A stretch of DNA of 64,000 nt from Mayfieldus sp963841445. GTDB taxonomy: Bacteria; Actinomycetota; Thermoleophilia; Solirubrobacterales; 70-9. Where the stretch lies: NCBI GenBank assembly GCA_963841445.1, contig CAWJCP010000002.1, positions 186,001 through 250,000 on the forward strand. Direction: 5' to 3'. A program made the translations under genes and the position numbers. The notes beneath the pieces were generated by a model. That model ran no database searches. It saw nothing but the letters and a program-made list of their open reading frames with translations, and was not told where the DNA came from. Below, in pieces: positions 1-10,992 of the stretch (the first letter of the stretch is position 1; each line of letters opens with the position of its first letter).

Positions 1-609
1 GCGGACGACGGAACGAATCGGCGGCTGCCGCTGGAGCGTTGGCTGGGTCATCCGGACCCCGGGGAGACGGAGCTCTTGGCGCACGCCGCCGCTCCGGTCC
101 TCGACGTCGGTTGCGGGGCGGGGAGGCACCTGGCCTGGCTGCGGTCGCAGCGCGTTCCGGCGCTCGGCATCGATGTCGCCCCTGGCGCCGTGGCCCTGGC
201 CCGCAGACGTGGCTTGGCGGTGCTCCAGGCGTCGGTATTCGACTCGCTGCCCGCCTCGGGCTGCTGGCGCAGCGCCTTGTTGCTGGACGGGAACATCGGG
301 ATCGGTGGCGACCCGGTGTCGCTGCTGGCCCGGGTCCGCAGCCTGCTGGGAGAAGGCGCGTGCGTATTCGTGGAGCTCGAGCCGCCCGGGCGTTCGTCGC
401 GGGCCGTGCGAGTGCGGATCGAGAGCGCCAGCGAGAGCAGCGATTGGATTCCCTGGGCCTGGATGAGCGCCGATCACATCGACGCGATCGCCGAGCAGGC
501 GGGCCTGAGCTCGCGGCGCTGCTGGCAGAGCGGAGGGCGCTGGTTCGCGCGGCTGGCCTCTGAACCGCGTCCCCGAGCCTCCGAGGGAGCCCGTGCCGCC
601 GCTGGTTGA
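1..609 (+). CDS. Class I SAM-dependent methyltransferase, 5'-truncated
   Basis: The frame is open from the first base, so the true start lies upstream; 202 residues are visible. Residues 33-44 carry the SAM-binding glycine motif VLDVGCGAGRHL, followed by an acidic residue at the end of the second strand (GIDVAPGA), as in Rossmann-fold class I methyltransferases. The rest is short for the family and its substrate cannot be read from the sequence. It lies 51 nt upstream of the MOSC gene on the same strand, at the edge of a molybdenum cofactor block, so a role linked to a molybdoenzyme outside the window is possible but is inference. Confidence 0.8.
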   Translation, partial: ADDGTNRRLPLERWLGHPDPGETELLAHAAAPVLDVGCGAGRHLAWLRSQRVPALGIDVAPGAVALARRRGLAVLQASVFDSLPASGCWRSALLLDGNIGIGGDPVSLLARVRSLLGEGACVFVELEPPGRSSRAVRVRIESASESSDWIPWAWMSADHIDAIAEQAGLSSRRCWQSGGRWFARLASEPRPRASEGARAAAG

Positions 610-660
610 GCAGGCGGAGAGATCTGGGTCGGCGACCAAAGCGTCCGCTACGGTCACCGC

Positions 661-1125
661 ATGGCCGAGCCCGCCGGACAAATCGTCGAGATCAACATCT
701 CCTCGCGGCACGAGCAGCTGCCGACCGCGGTCGAGCGAGTCGCGGCGCTCGCCGGACGCGGGCTGCGGGGAGACCGCAACTTCCTCGCCGATGGCGAGCC
801 GCAGCCCGGGCGCGACAAGGACCTGACCCTGATCGCGATCGAGGCCCTGGATGCTCTCGCCGAGGAGCACGACATCGAGCTGTCGGCGGCCGAGTCGCGC
901 CGCAACCTCGCCACGAGGGGGGTCGACCTCAACGCACTGGTGGGGAGAAGGTTCCTGGTCGGCGAGGTGGAGTGCAGGGGGCTGGAGCTGTGCGAGCCCT
1001 GCGCGCACCTGGAAGGCCTCACCCGGCCTGGGGTGTTGCGCGGACTGGTCCACCGAGGCGGGCTGCGCGCGGAGATCGTCGAGGACGGCGAGATCGCGGT
1101 CGGCGATCAGGTGCGGCCACTGTGA
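661..1125 (+). CDS. MOSC domain protein
   Basis: This 154-residue protein is a stand-alone MOSC domain, the fold shared with the C-terminal domain of molybdenum cofactor sulfurase. The conserved cysteine region is visible as CEPCAHLE, and the N-terminal half contains the typical GRGLRGDRN segment. MOSC proteins bind or transfer sulfur or molybdenum cofactor; the exact substrate is unknown. A TACGGT -10 box ends 6 nt before the ATG and no Shine-Dalgarno sequence is visible, which suggests a leaderless mRNA. It precedes moaA by 18 nt, fitting a cofactor maturation role. Confidence 0.85.
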   Translation: MAEPAGQIVEINISSRHEQLPTAVERVAALAGRGLRGDRNFLADGEPQPGRDKDLTLIAIEALDALAEEHDIELSAAESRRNLATRGVDLNALVGRRFLVGEVECRGLELCEPCAHLEGLTRPGVLRGLVHRGGLRAEIVEDGEIAVGDQVRPL

Positions 1126-1143
1126 GTCGCTAGCCTCGAAGCG

Positions 1144-2139
1144 TTGGCCACCGAGTCCCTGATAGACGGGCACGGGCGCGAGATCACCGACCTGCGGGTA
1201 TCGGTCACCGACCGCTGCAACTTTCGCTGCCAGTACTGCATGCCCGCCGAGGGCCTGCCCTGGCTGGAGCGGGAGGAGATCCTCAGCTTCGAGGAGGTCG
1301 AGCGCCTGGTGCGGCTGCTCGTCTCAATGGGAATCGAGGACGTGCGGCTCACCGGGGGCGAGCCGCTGGTGCGCCGACAGTTCCCCCGCCTGGTCGCGAT
1401 GCTGGCGGCGATCGACGGCCTGCGCGATCTCTCCCTGACCACCAACGGGTACCTGCTGGAGCGCGATGCGGCGGCCTTGCTCCACGCCGGCGTCCAGCGC
1501 GTCAACGTCTCGATCGACTCCCTGCAGCGCGATCGGTTCTTCCAGATCACCCGCCGCGACGCGCTGCCGCGGGTGCTGCGGGGTCTGGAGGCGATCGCCG
1601 CCCATCCGCAGGTCCACCCGGTGAAGGTCAACGCCGTGGCGATGCGAGGCTTCAGCGAGCACGAGGCGCTGCGTTTCGCCGATTTCGCCCGCTCGACCGC
1701 CTTCCAGGTCCGCTTCATCGAGTTCATGCCCCTCGACGGCGATCACGCCTGGACCCCGGACGCGGTGCTGAGCGGGGAGGAGCTGCGGGCGATGATCGAC
1801 GCCGTCCACCCGCTCGAGGAGCAGCCACGCGAGCCGGCCGCCACGGCGCGGGTCTTTCGCTTTGCCGACGGTCAAGGCGAGATCGGCTTCATCAACCCGG
1901 TCTCGGAACCTTTCTGCGCCGACTGCAACCGGATTCGCCTGACCGCGGACGGCAAGCTGCGCACCTGCCTGTTCTCGCTGCACGAGACCGACCTGCGAGG
2001 CCCACTGCGCGAGGGGGCCGATGATGCGGAGCTGGAGCGGATCGTCCGCGAGGCGGTCTGGCGCAAGGAGCTCAAGCACCATGTCAACGAGCCCGGCTTT
2101 CGCCAGCCGCAGCGGACGATGAGCGCGATCGGCGGTTAG
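1144..2139 (+). CDS. moaA: GTP 3',8-cyclase MoaA
   Basis: MoaA is the radical-SAM enzyme that starts molybdenum cofactor synthesis by rearranging GTP to 3',8-cyclo-GTP, which MoaC converts to cPMP. The 331-residue product has the N-terminal radical-SAM CxxxCxxC cluster at C25, C29 and C32 (CNFRCQYC). The C-terminal second cluster has cysteines at about 258, 261 and 275 (CADCNRIRL then RTCLF). It ends in the conserved double glycine. The start is a TTG at 1144 with TAGCCT 7 nt upstream and no ribosome-binding site, so translation may be leaderless. Its partner moaC lies far downstream at 10989. Confidence 0.95.
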   Translation: MATESLIDGHGREITDLRVSVTDRCNFRCQYCMPAEGLPWLEREEILSFEEVERLVRLLVSMGIEDVRLTGGEPLVRRQFPRLVAMLAAIDGLRDLSLTTNGYLLERDAAALLHAGVQRVNVSIDSLQRDRFFQITRRDALPRVLRGLEAIAAHPQVHPVKVNAVAMRGFSEHEALRFADFARSTAFQVRFIEFMPLDGDHAWTPDAVLSGEELRAMIDAVHPLEEQPREPAATARVFRFADGQGEIGFINPVSEPFCADCNRIRLTADGKLRTCLFSLHETDLRGPLREGADDAELERIVREAVWRKELKHHVNEPGFRQPQRTMSAIGG

Positions 2140-2148
2140 CTGCTCGTA

Positions 2149-2177
2149 ATCCTGCCTATGCGATGCTTAGGCAGGAT
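2149..2177 (+). promoter_or_regulatory. Perfect inverted repeat, candidate molybdate operator
   Basis: ATCCTGCCTA (2149-2158) and TAGGCAGGAT (2168-2177) form perfect 10-bp arms around a 9-nt spacer. The right arm runs into the ATG of the MerR/TOBE regulator gene at 2176. A symmetric site of this size fits a dimeric regulator, and autoregulation controlling the downstream modABC genes is the simplest reading. The sequence is unlike the E. coli ModE site. Confidence 0.6.
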
Positions 2178-2562
2178 GACGGACTTGGGAATAGGAGAGG
2201 CGGCGCGGGCCCTCGGCGTCAGCACCGACACGCTGCGGCGCTGGGATCGGGCCGGCCGGCTGAAGACGACCCGCGACGACCGCAACCGCCGCCGCGTCCC
2301 GGTCGAGGAGGTCGAGCGGTTGCGGGAGACGCCCAGCCGGCACGCCGCCGGTGACGACTTCTCGGCCCGCAATCGCTTCCCGGGCGTGATCCGCTCAGTG
2401 GAGGTCGACGGCGTCATGGCCCTGGTCGAGATCGAGGCGGGGCCGCACCTGGTCACGGCGGCGATCACGCGCGACGCGGTCGAGGAGCTGGGCCTCGGCC
2501 CCGGGATGAAGGCAGCGGCGACGGTGAAGGCGACCTCGGTGATGGTCGAGCGCGGAGATTGA
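2176..2562 (+). CDS. MerR-type HTH/TOBE regulator, molybdate-responsive candidate
   Basis: The 128-residue protein joins an N-terminal excisionase/MerR-like winged helix (IGEAARALGVSTDTLRRWD, with a basic wing rich in arginine) to a C-terminal TOBE/Mop domain (NRFPGVIRSVEVDG to VKATSVMV). TOBE domains bind molybdate or tungstate, so this looks like a compact one-component molybdate sensor, analogous to ModE in design but with a different DNA-binding domain. I chose ATG 2176; an in-frame ATG at 2158 sits inside the inverted repeat. It is 16 nt upstream of modA, and the palindrome over its start suggests autoregulation. Confidence 0.85.
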   Translation: MTDLGIGEAARALGVSTDTLRRWDRAGRLKTTRDDRNRRRVPVEEVERLRETPSRHAAGDDFSARNRFPGVIRSVEVDGVMALVEIEAGPHLVTAAITRDAVEELGLGPGMKAAATVKATSVMVERGD

Positions 2563-2578
2563 GCTGAGAGGTGCGGTC

Positions 2579-3304
2579 TTGATCGGCTTGGCGGTATCGG
2601 TGGGGGTGCTTGCTGGCTGCGGAGGAGGTGATCAGACCCTCGTCGTCTCCGCGGCCGCGTCGCTTCAGGGCGCGTTCAGCAGGTACGCGGACTCGTTCCC
2701 GAATGCCGACATACGGCAATCGTTCGCGGGCTCCGATCAGCTCGCGGCCCAGATCCGCAGCGGCGCCCGGCCTGACGTCTACGCCGCTGCCTCCACGGAC
2801 TACCCGAAGCGGCTCTACCGCGCCGGGCTGGTGTCACGGCCTCGGATCTTCGCCGCCAACCGCCTGGTCGTCGCCGTGCCGGCCGGCAGCGGGATCAGCT
2901 CGCTGTCGGACCTCGCGAAACCGGGTACGGCCCTCGTGATCGGCGACCGCAGCGTTCCGGTCGGCTCCTATGCCCGCGAGGCCCTCGACCGGCTGCCGAG
3001 CGGCGAGCGCGCTGCGATCCTCGCCAACGTGCGCTCCGAGGAGCCCGAGGTGAGCTCGATCGTCGCCAAGCTCGCCGAAGGGGCCGCGGACGCCGGATTC
3101 GTCTACGGCACCGATGCCGAGGCTGCCGGCGGCGAGCTGCGGACGATCCGACTTCCGGAATCTCTGCAGCCCGACGTCGCCTACGGGGTCGCGATCGTCA
3201 GGGGCGCCGAGCACCAGGAGCTGGCGCGGCGCTTCGTCGGCGGGCTGCTCCGCGGGGCGGGCGCCCGCGACCTGCGCGCCGCGGGCTTCCTGGCGCCGCC
3301 ATGA
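2579..3304 (+). CDS. modA: Molybdate ABC transporter substrate-binding lipoprotein ModA
   Basis: ModA captures molybdate outside the cell for the ModBC importer. The 241-residue product starts at TTG 2579 with a short signal peptide and a lipobox (LAGC, cysteine about residue 14), then the ModA fold beginning LVVSAAASLQGAF. Characteristic segments include QSFAGSDQLAAQI and PDVYAAAS. The stop overlaps the modB ATG (ATGA), indicating translational coupling. The MerR/TOBE gene directly upstream probably controls it. Confidence 0.93.
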   Translation: MIGLAVSVGVLAGCGGGDQTLVVSAAASLQGAFSRYADSFPNADIRQSFAGSDQLAAQIRSGARPDVYAAASTDYPKRLYRAGLVSRPRIFAANRLVVAVPAGSGISSLSDLAKPGTALVIGDRSVPVGSYAREALDRLPSGERAAILANVRSEEPEVSSIVAKLAEGAADAGFVYGTDAEAAGGELRTIRLPESLQPDVAYGVAIVRGAEHQELARRFVGGLLRGAGARDLRAAGFLAPP

Positions 3305-4110
3305 GCCGCGGCCCGTGGTTTGCGCTGCTGACCTTCGGCGCGCTCTTTCTGGTTCTCGCCTTCCTCACTGTGCCTGTGATCGCGGTCTTCACCGGCACCG
3401 GGCCCGCCAAGTTGCTCGACGCGATCGGCGAGCCGAGCGCTCGCGAGGCGCTGTGGCTCAGTCTGCGCACCTCCCTGGCGGCCGTCGCGATCATCGTCAT
3501 CGTCGGAACCCCCGCCGCCTACCTCCTGGCGACGCGCAGCTTCCGGGGGCGCGCCCTCGTCCTCACCCTGATCGAGCTGCCGCTGGTGATGCCGCCGGCG
3601 GTCGCGGGGATCGCGTTGCTGGCCGCGTTCGGGCCGCAGGGGATTCTCGGCGGCGCGATCGACGATGCCGGTATCCAGCTGGTCCTCGAGACGGCCGGTG
3701 TGGTCGTCGCGCTCACCTTCGTCTCGGCGCCGTTCTACCTGCGCCAGGCAGTGGCCGCGTTCGGGTCGCTTGACCCGAGCTGGCTCGAAGCCTCGCGTAC
3801 GCTCGGCGCCGGACCGGGGCGGACCTTCGCCAGGGTCGCCGTCCCCAGCGCCCGCGCCGGGCTCTCGACCGGGCTGGCGCTCGCCTGGGGCCGGGCGCTG
3901 GGGGAGTTCGGCGCGACGCTGCTGTTCGCCGGCTCCTTTCCCGGCATCACGCGCACGGCGCCGCTGGAGATCTTCGCTCGCTTCAACGAGCCGGATGGAT
4001 TTTCCGTGGCGTTGGCGCTTTCCGCTGTGCTGATCGTCTTCTCGGGCGCGCTGCTGATCGCGGTGAAGCTGTTGGCGGGCGAGCGGGCCCTGGAGGGAAG
4101 GGCGCTGTGA
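3301..4110 (+). CDS. modB: Molybdate ABC transporter permease ModB
   Basis: This 269-residue integral membrane protein forms the molybdate channel. It has an N-terminal membrane segment, several further hydrophobic helices, and the permease EAA-type loop near LEASRTLGAGPGRTFARV, which contacts the ATPase. The sequence ALGEFGATLLFAGSFPG is typical of ModB/CysT permeases. It overlaps modA by 4 nt at the start and modC by 4 nt at the end, so the three genes form one tight operon. Confidence 0.93.
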   Translation: MSRGPWFALLTFGALFLVLAFLTVPVIAVFTGTGPAKLLDAIGEPSAREALWLSLRTSLAAVAIIVIVGTPAAYLLATRSFRGRALVLTLIELPLVMPPAVAGIALLAAFGPQGILGGAIDDAGIQLVLETAGVVVALTFVSAPFYLRQAVAAFGSLDPSWLEASRTLGAGPGRTFARVAVPSARAGLSTGLALAWGRALGEFGATLLFAGSFPGITRTAPLEIFARFNEPDGFSVALALSAVLIVFSGALLIAVKLLAGERALEGRAL

Positions 4111-5180
4111 GCGGCCCGCTCGAGGTCCGCGTTGAGGCGCCGCTCCGCGACTTCCGGCTCGACCTCGAGCTGCAGGTGGCCGAGGGCCGGCGGGTCGCAC
4201 TGGTCGGCCCCTCCGGGGCGGGGAAGACCAGCGTGCTGCGGATCGTCGCCGGACTTCTCTCGCCGCGCCGCGGGCGCGTGTCGCTCGGCGGCTCGCGCTG
4301 GCTCGACACCGACGCCGGCGTCGACCTGGCTCCCGAGCGGCGCCGCTGCGGCCTGCTGTTCCAGGACTTCGCTCTCTTCGCCGAGATGAGCGCCTGGCGC
4401 AACGTCGCTTTCGGAATGCGGGGTCTGCCGCGCGCGCAGCGGCGCCGCGCGGCCGTCGCGCTGCTTGACCGCTTCGGCGTCGCGGCGCTGGCCGAGGCTC
4501 GCCCGACGGCGCTCTCGGGTGGGGAGCGCCAGCGTGTCGCGCTGGCGCGGGCGCTCGCCGCCGGGCCCGAGGTGCTGCTGCTCGACGAGCCGCTGTCGGC
4601 GCTTGACCCCTCGACGCGATCGCGGTCGATGGGGGAGCTTGACGCGCTGCTCGCGGGACTCGGGATTCCGGTGCTGCTGGTCACCCATTCCTTCGACGAG
4701 GCGGCGGTGCTCGGCGACCGGGTCGCGGTGCTCGACCACGGCTCGGTCGTGCAGAGCGGCACCGCGGCCGAGATCGCGGCACGCCCGTCCTCGTCTTTCG
4801 TCGCCGACTTCGCGGGCGCGATCGTCCTCAACGGAGACGCGTCGATCGAGTCCGACGGGCTGACCGTCGTCCGGCTCGACGGCGGCGGCGAGCTGCGCAG
4901 CACCGATCGGGCCTCCGGTCGGGTCGCGGTCAGCGTCTATCCGTGGGAGGTCGCGCTGGAGCCGCCTGGGATCGAGCCATCCGACTCGGCGCTGAATCGG
5001 CTCGAGGGGAGAGTGACATCGGTTACTCCGATCGGCAACCGGGTGCGGGTCGGGATGGCGGCCCGGCAGCCGCTGAGCGCCGAGATCACCTCCCGTTCGG
5101 CGCGGACGCTGGGCCTGGGACCGGGTGTGCCAGTAAACGCGGTCTGGAAGGCGACCGCGACGCGGCTGCTCAACCTGTAG
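4107..5180 (+). CDS. modC: Molybdate ABC transporter ATPase ModC
   Basis: The 357-residue ATPase powers molybdate import. Walker A is GPSGAGKT at residues 34-41, the signature LSGGERQ is near residue 137, Walker B LLLDEP is near residue 157, and the switch histidine follows in LVTHSFDE. The C-terminal part (about 230-357) is a TOBE-type domain that in ModC proteins can bind molybdate and inhibit transport. Translation starts at GTG 4107, overlapping the modB stop by 4 nt. Confidence 0.93.
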   Translation: MSGPLEVRVEAPLRDFRLDLELQVAEGRRVALVGPSGAGKTSVLRIVAGLLSPRRGRVSLGGSRWLDTDAGVDLAPERRRCGLLFQDFALFAEMSAWRNVAFGMRGLPRAQRRRAAVALLDRFGVAALAEARPTALSGGERQRVALARALAAGPEVLLLDEPLSALDPSTRSRSMGELDALLAGLGIPVLLVTHSFDEAAVLGDRVAVLDHGSVVQSGTAAEIAARPSSSFVADFAGAIVLNGDASIESDGLTVVRLDGGGELRSTDRASGRVAVSVYPWEVALEPPGIEPSDSALNRLEGRVTSVTPIGNRVRVGMAARQPLSAEITSRSARTLGLGPGVPVNAVWKATATRLLNL

Positions 5181-5212
5181 ACATAGCGGGCCAGCAAGCG
5201 AGGAGAGACGGC

Positions 5213-5422
5213 ATGACCAGGGACGAGTGGATCGAGCAGTTCGCCGCGCGGATCGCGACGCAGCCCCCTACGCCGGAGGAGATCGACGCCCTGCTGGAGC
5301 TGGCGGCGGTCGCCGCCCACGCCTCGGAACGCACCGCGGCGCCGCTTGCCTGCTGGCTCGCCGGCCGTTCCGGGCGCCCCCTCGACGAGCTGCGGGAGGC
5401 CGTCGAGCAGGTAGCCGAGTAG
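5213..5422 (+). CDS. Small DUF6457-like protein
   Basis: The gene encodes 69 residues starting MTRDEWIEQFAARI, mostly helical and acidic, with no membrane segment. Small proteins of this look (DUF6457) are often found beside molybdenum cofactor genes in actinobacteria, but I know of no assigned function. ATG 5213 is preceded by AGGAG at 5201-5205 at good spacing, so unlike several neighbours it has a Shine-Dalgarno sequence. It follows modC by 32 nt and converges on fdhD. Confidence 0.7.
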   Translation: MTRDEWIEQFAARIATQPPTPEEIDALLELAAVAAHASERTAAPLACWLAGRSGRPLDELREAVEQVAE

Positions 5423-5432
5423 GGCGGCGGTC

Positions 5433-6212
5433 TCAGCGAACCCGATCGGCGCCGGTGTAGACGTTCACCGATCCCCGCCGCGCGAAGCCGCAGAGGGTCA
5501 TCCCGCGATCCGCCGCGAGCTCGACCGCGAGCGAGGTGGGCGCCCCGACCCCGACCAGGATCGGCGCCCCGGCGACGGCGGCCTTCTGCACGAGCTCGAA
5601 GGCGAGCCTGCCGCTGACGCAGAGGAGGCGGTCGCGCAGCGGCAGCAGCCCGTCGATCAGCGCCCGGCCGACGACCTTGTCCATCGCGTTGTGGCGACCG
5701 ACGTCCTCGCGGGTCAAGATCAGCTCGCCGTCGGCCTTGAAGAGCCCGCTGGCATGCAGGCCGCCGGTGCGCGCGAAGACCGGCTGGCGTAGGCGATCGG
5801 GCAGGGCGGCGAGCAGCTCGCGCTCGAGCACCGGCCCCTCGGGCAGGAGCGGGGAATGGACCGCCACCTGCTCCAGCGCGCCCTTGCCGCAGACCCCGCA
5901 GGACGAGGTGGTGTAGAAGCGCCGCTCGCCGGGGTCGGCGCGAAGCGGCCCCGCGACCTCGACCGTGTTGGCGGCAAAATCCTGCGTCGGCCCCGCTGCG
6001 TGCGCGGCGTCGATCAGCCCCTCCCCGTAGAGGAAGCCGAGGGCCAGCTCCTCGTCGTTTCCCGGCGTCCGCATCGTCACCGTCAGCGGCCTTCCGTCGA
6101 CCCGGATCTCCAGCGGCTCCTCGACCGCTACCTGATCGCTGCGCCCGTCGCGAGCGACGGTCGCATAGCCACGTTGCTGGGGGCCGACCTCGGGGGACAC
6201 ATGTAGCAACAT
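5433..6212 (-). CDS. fdhD: Formate dehydrogenase sulfurtransferase FdhD
   Basis: FdhD transfers sulfur from a cysteine desulfurase to the molybdenum cofactor of formate dehydrogenase. The product (259 residues from ATG 6212) contains the redox-active cysteine loop SSCGVCGKG, the start VAVEEPLEIRVDG, and the motif ILTREDVGRHNAMDKV that is diagnostic of the family. A GTG at 6200 is an alternative start, because TATGTT lies 7 nt upstream of it, the leaderless spacing seen elsewhere in the window. It is transcribed divergently from the FdhF-type gene, its likely client. Confidence 0.93.
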   Translation of the reverse strand: MLLHVSPEVGPQQRGYATVARDGRSDQVAVEEPLEIRVDGRPLTVTMRTPGNDEELALGFLYGEGLIDAAHAAGPTQDFAANTVEVAGPLRADPGERRFYTTSSCGVCGKGALEQVAVHSPLLPEGPVLERELLAALPDRLRQPVFARTGGLHASGLFKADGELILTREDVGRHNAMDKVVGRALIDGLLPLRDRLLCVSGRLAFELVQKAAVAGAPILVGVGAPTSLAVELAADRGMTLCGFARRGSVNVYTGADRVR

Positions 6213-6221
6213 AGATGGCCG

Positions 6222-8480
<2,259 letters not shown>

Positions 8481-9044
8481 GGTTGAAGCAGAGAAGGCGC
8501 GGATCGCCGAACCGAGCCAGCTCGGTCTCCCCGACCACGCGTGGTGCAAGCGAGGCGACCAGCTCCCGCAGCGCAGCGTGCCGAGGCAACGCGGCCTCCA
8601 AGGCTTCGATCAGCACCGGGTCATAGCGAGCCAGCAGCGGCTGCAGCCCAGCTCCCCCGTCGGCCACCACGAGCGGCTCCTCCAAGGAGGCGAGCCAGGC
8701 GAGCAGATCGGCGCTCAGGAACGGCATGTCGCAGGCAAGCGCGAGGATCGGGCGGGGGGCCGAGGCGCGCAGCGCTGCGAGCACGCCGCACAGTGGGTGC
8801 CGCGGTCGCTGCGGCTCGAAGAGGACCGCGGCCTCCAGCTCGGGCAGCTCGCTGTCGCGCTTCGCCACCACGAGCGTCTCCAGACCTGCCTCAGCCGCCG
8901 CAGCGAGCGGGTAGGCGAGCAATGGCCGGCCGGCAAGCTCCAGCGTCGCCTTCGGCCGCCCGAGTCTGGTCCCGCGGCCCCCGGCGAGGATCGCGGCGCG
9001 GCAATCCACGCCCGCAGTCTCGCACCGATCATCATCTCTGGCCG

Positions 9045-10268
9045 ATGCCCGAGAATCTGATCGAGTTCGAGCTGGCGCGGCGGCTGGTCCTGGAGCGCGC
9101 GGCGCCGCTGGCGGCGGAGGACGTTGAGCTCGACTCCGGCCTCGGCCGCGTCTTGGCCACCGACGTGAGCGGCGCCGAGCCGGTGCCCGGGTTCGACAAC
9201 TCGGCGATGGACGGCTTCGCGGTCCGCGCCGCCGACACCGGCGGCGCTAGGTCGGGCGCACCGGTGCGCCTCGCGGTGGTCGGCGAATCGCGGGCCGGAA
9301 GCCCGAGCGCCCGCGAGCTCGCCGCCGGAGAGGCGATCGCGATCTCCACCGGCGCGATGCTCCCGCCCGGCGCCGATGCGGTGGTGCCGGTCGAGATCAC
9401 GCAGCGCAGCGACGCGCGGGTCGAGGTGCTCGCCGAGGTGGAGGCCGGGCGCAACGTGCGGCGTGCCGGCGAAGACGTCGAGGCGGGGGAGACGGTGCTG
9501 CGCCGCGGCGCTGCGCTCGGCCCGGCCGAGCTCGGGGTGCTGGCGTCGGTCGGAGTCGATCCGGTCCGCTGCGCGCGCCGGCCGCGCGTCTCGGTGGTGG
9601 TCAGCGGCGACGAGCTCGTGGCGCCGGGCGAGCCGCTCGGCCCCGGCCAGATCCGCGATTCCAACGCCTTTACCCTGCCCGCGCTGGTGCGTCGCTGCGG
9701 CGCCGAGTGCGTCGGCGCCGAGAGGGTCGGCGACGACGCGGCTGCCACCCGCGCGGCGATCGGGCGGGCGCTGGGCGCGGACCTGGTTGCGATCAGCGGC
9801 GGGGTCTCGGTCGGCGAGCACGACCATGTTCGCCCGGTGCTGAAGGAGCTTGGCGCCGAGCAGGTCTTCTGGGGGATCGCGCTTCGACCCGGCAAGCCGA
9901 CCTGGTTCGGAGTTCACTCCGGTGGCGCGCTGATCATCGGCCTGCCCGGCAACCCCGTCTCGGCGATGGTCTGCTTCCTGCTGCTGGCGCGCCCGGCGCT
10001 CCTGGCGATGATGGGCGCGACACCGAGCCGTTACCGAAGCTCGGCGTTGCTCGAGGCCGACTACTCCAAGCGGCCGGGGAGGATGCACGCGATTCGCTGC
10101 TCGCTCGAGCTGCACGAGGATGGATGGCATGCGCGTCCGACCAAGGAGCAGGGGTCGCACGTGCTCACCTCGATGCTTGACGCCGACGCCCTGGCTCTGA
10201 TCCCGGCCGCGAGCGGGCCGGTGGACGCCGGGGACAGGGTCGAGGTGGAGTTGCTGCCCCGAGACTGA
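9045..10268 (+). CDS. moeA: Molybdopterin molybdotransferase MoeA
   Basis: MoeA inserts molybdenum into adenylated molybdopterin. The 407-residue protein has the MoeA N-terminal signature PVPGFDNSAMDGFAVRA, the middle segment STGAMLPPGADAVVPVE, and the molybdopterin-binding domain with SGGVSVGEHDHV and LPGNPVSAMV. The ATG at 9045 fits the usual MoeA start (MPENLIEFELARR). It begins a rightward run of cofactor genes (moeA, moaDE, moaC, mog). The moaDE gene has its own likely promoter just after the moeA stop. Confidence 0.94.
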   Translation: MPENLIEFELARRLVLERAAPLAAEDVELDSGLGRVLATDVSGAEPVPGFDNSAMDGFAVRAADTGGARSGAPVRLAVVGESRAGSPSARELAAGEAIAISTGAMLPPGADAVVPVEITQRSDARVEVLAEVEAGRNVRRAGEDVEAGETVLRRGAALGPAELGVLASVGVDPVRCARRPRVSVVVSGDELVAPGEPLGPGQIRDSNAFTLPALVRRCGAECVGAERVGDDAAATRAAIGRALGADLVAISGGVSVGEHDHVRPVLKELGAEQVFWGIALRPGKPTWFGVHSGGALIIGLPGNPVSAMVCFLLLARPALLAMMGATPSRYRSSALLEADYSKRPGRMHAIRCSLELHEDGWHARPTKEQGSHVLTSMLDADALALIPAASGPVDAGDRVEVELLPRD

Positions 10269-10296
10269 TGCGCGGCGCGGATACAGTGACTTGGCG

Positions 10297-10992
10297 ATGA
10301 ACGTGACCGTGCGGCTGTTCGCGATCCTGCGGGAGCGGGCGGGCAGCGATTCGATCGAGCTGAGGGTGTCCGACGGAGCCACGGTCGCCGATGCGATCGA
10401 GGCGCTGCGCGAGCAGCCCGGCCTTGCGGACGTGGTGACGAGAATGCCGCTGGCGATGGCGGTCAACCGCGAGTACGCGCCGCCGCAGACCCGGCTGCGG
10501 GCCGGCGACGAGCTGGCGCTCATCCCCCCGGTCAGCGGCGGCGCGGCGCGTGAGCAGGACGTTCACGCCAGCGTCACCGAGCATGCGTTGGAGGACCTCT
10601 CGCGCCTGGTGGTGCGCCCGGGCGCCGGCGCGCTGGTTAGCTTCCAGGGGATCACCCGCGATGTCGAGCGGCTCGACTACGAGGCCTACCGCGAGATGGC
10701 CGAGCAGAAGATCAGGGCGATCCTGCTCGAGTGCGTCGAGCGCCACGGGCTGGCCGCCGCCGCCGCATCGCATCGGGTCGGGTCGGTTCCGCGCGGCGAG
10801 GCGAGCATCATGGTCGCCGTCTCGGCGGCGCACCGCGGCGAGGCCTTCGCGGGCGCGCGCGAGGCGATCGACCGGATCAAGGCCGAGGCGCCGATCTGGA
10901 AAGAGGAGATCGACGGCAGCGCCAAGCGCCGGGTCGAGGGGACGGCGGCGCCGGGGGCATCGGCCCCGGCCATGCGGGGGCAGGCTCGGTGA
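10297..10992 (+). CDS. MoaD-MoaE fusion, molybdopterin synthase in one chain
   Basis: Residues 1-82 are a MoaD-like ubiquitin-fold sulfur carrier ending PPVSGG. Residues from about 85 are MoaE, the catalytic subunit (LVSFQGITRDV, YEAYREMAEQKI, PIWKEE). The chain is 231 residues, so the MoaD double glycine at 81-82 is internal rather than C-terminal. MoaD normally needs a free C-terminal glycine as thiocarboxylate, so the fusion must be cleaved after the glycine, as reported for MoaX of Mycobacterium tuberculosis. ATG 10297 is chosen over TTG 10291 because TACAGT lies at 10282-10287. The stop overlaps the moaC GTG. Confidence 0.9.
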   Translation: MNVTVRLFAILRERAGSDSIELRVSDGATVADAIEALREQPGLADVVTRMPLAMAVNREYAPPQTRLRAGDELALIPPVSGGAAREQDVHASVTEHALEDLSRLVVRPGAGALVSFQGITRDVERLDYEAYREMAEQKIRAILLECVERHGLAAAAASHRVGSVPRGEASIMVAVSAAHRGEAFAGAREAIDRIKAEAPIWKEEIDGSAKRRVEGTAAPGASAPAMRGQAR

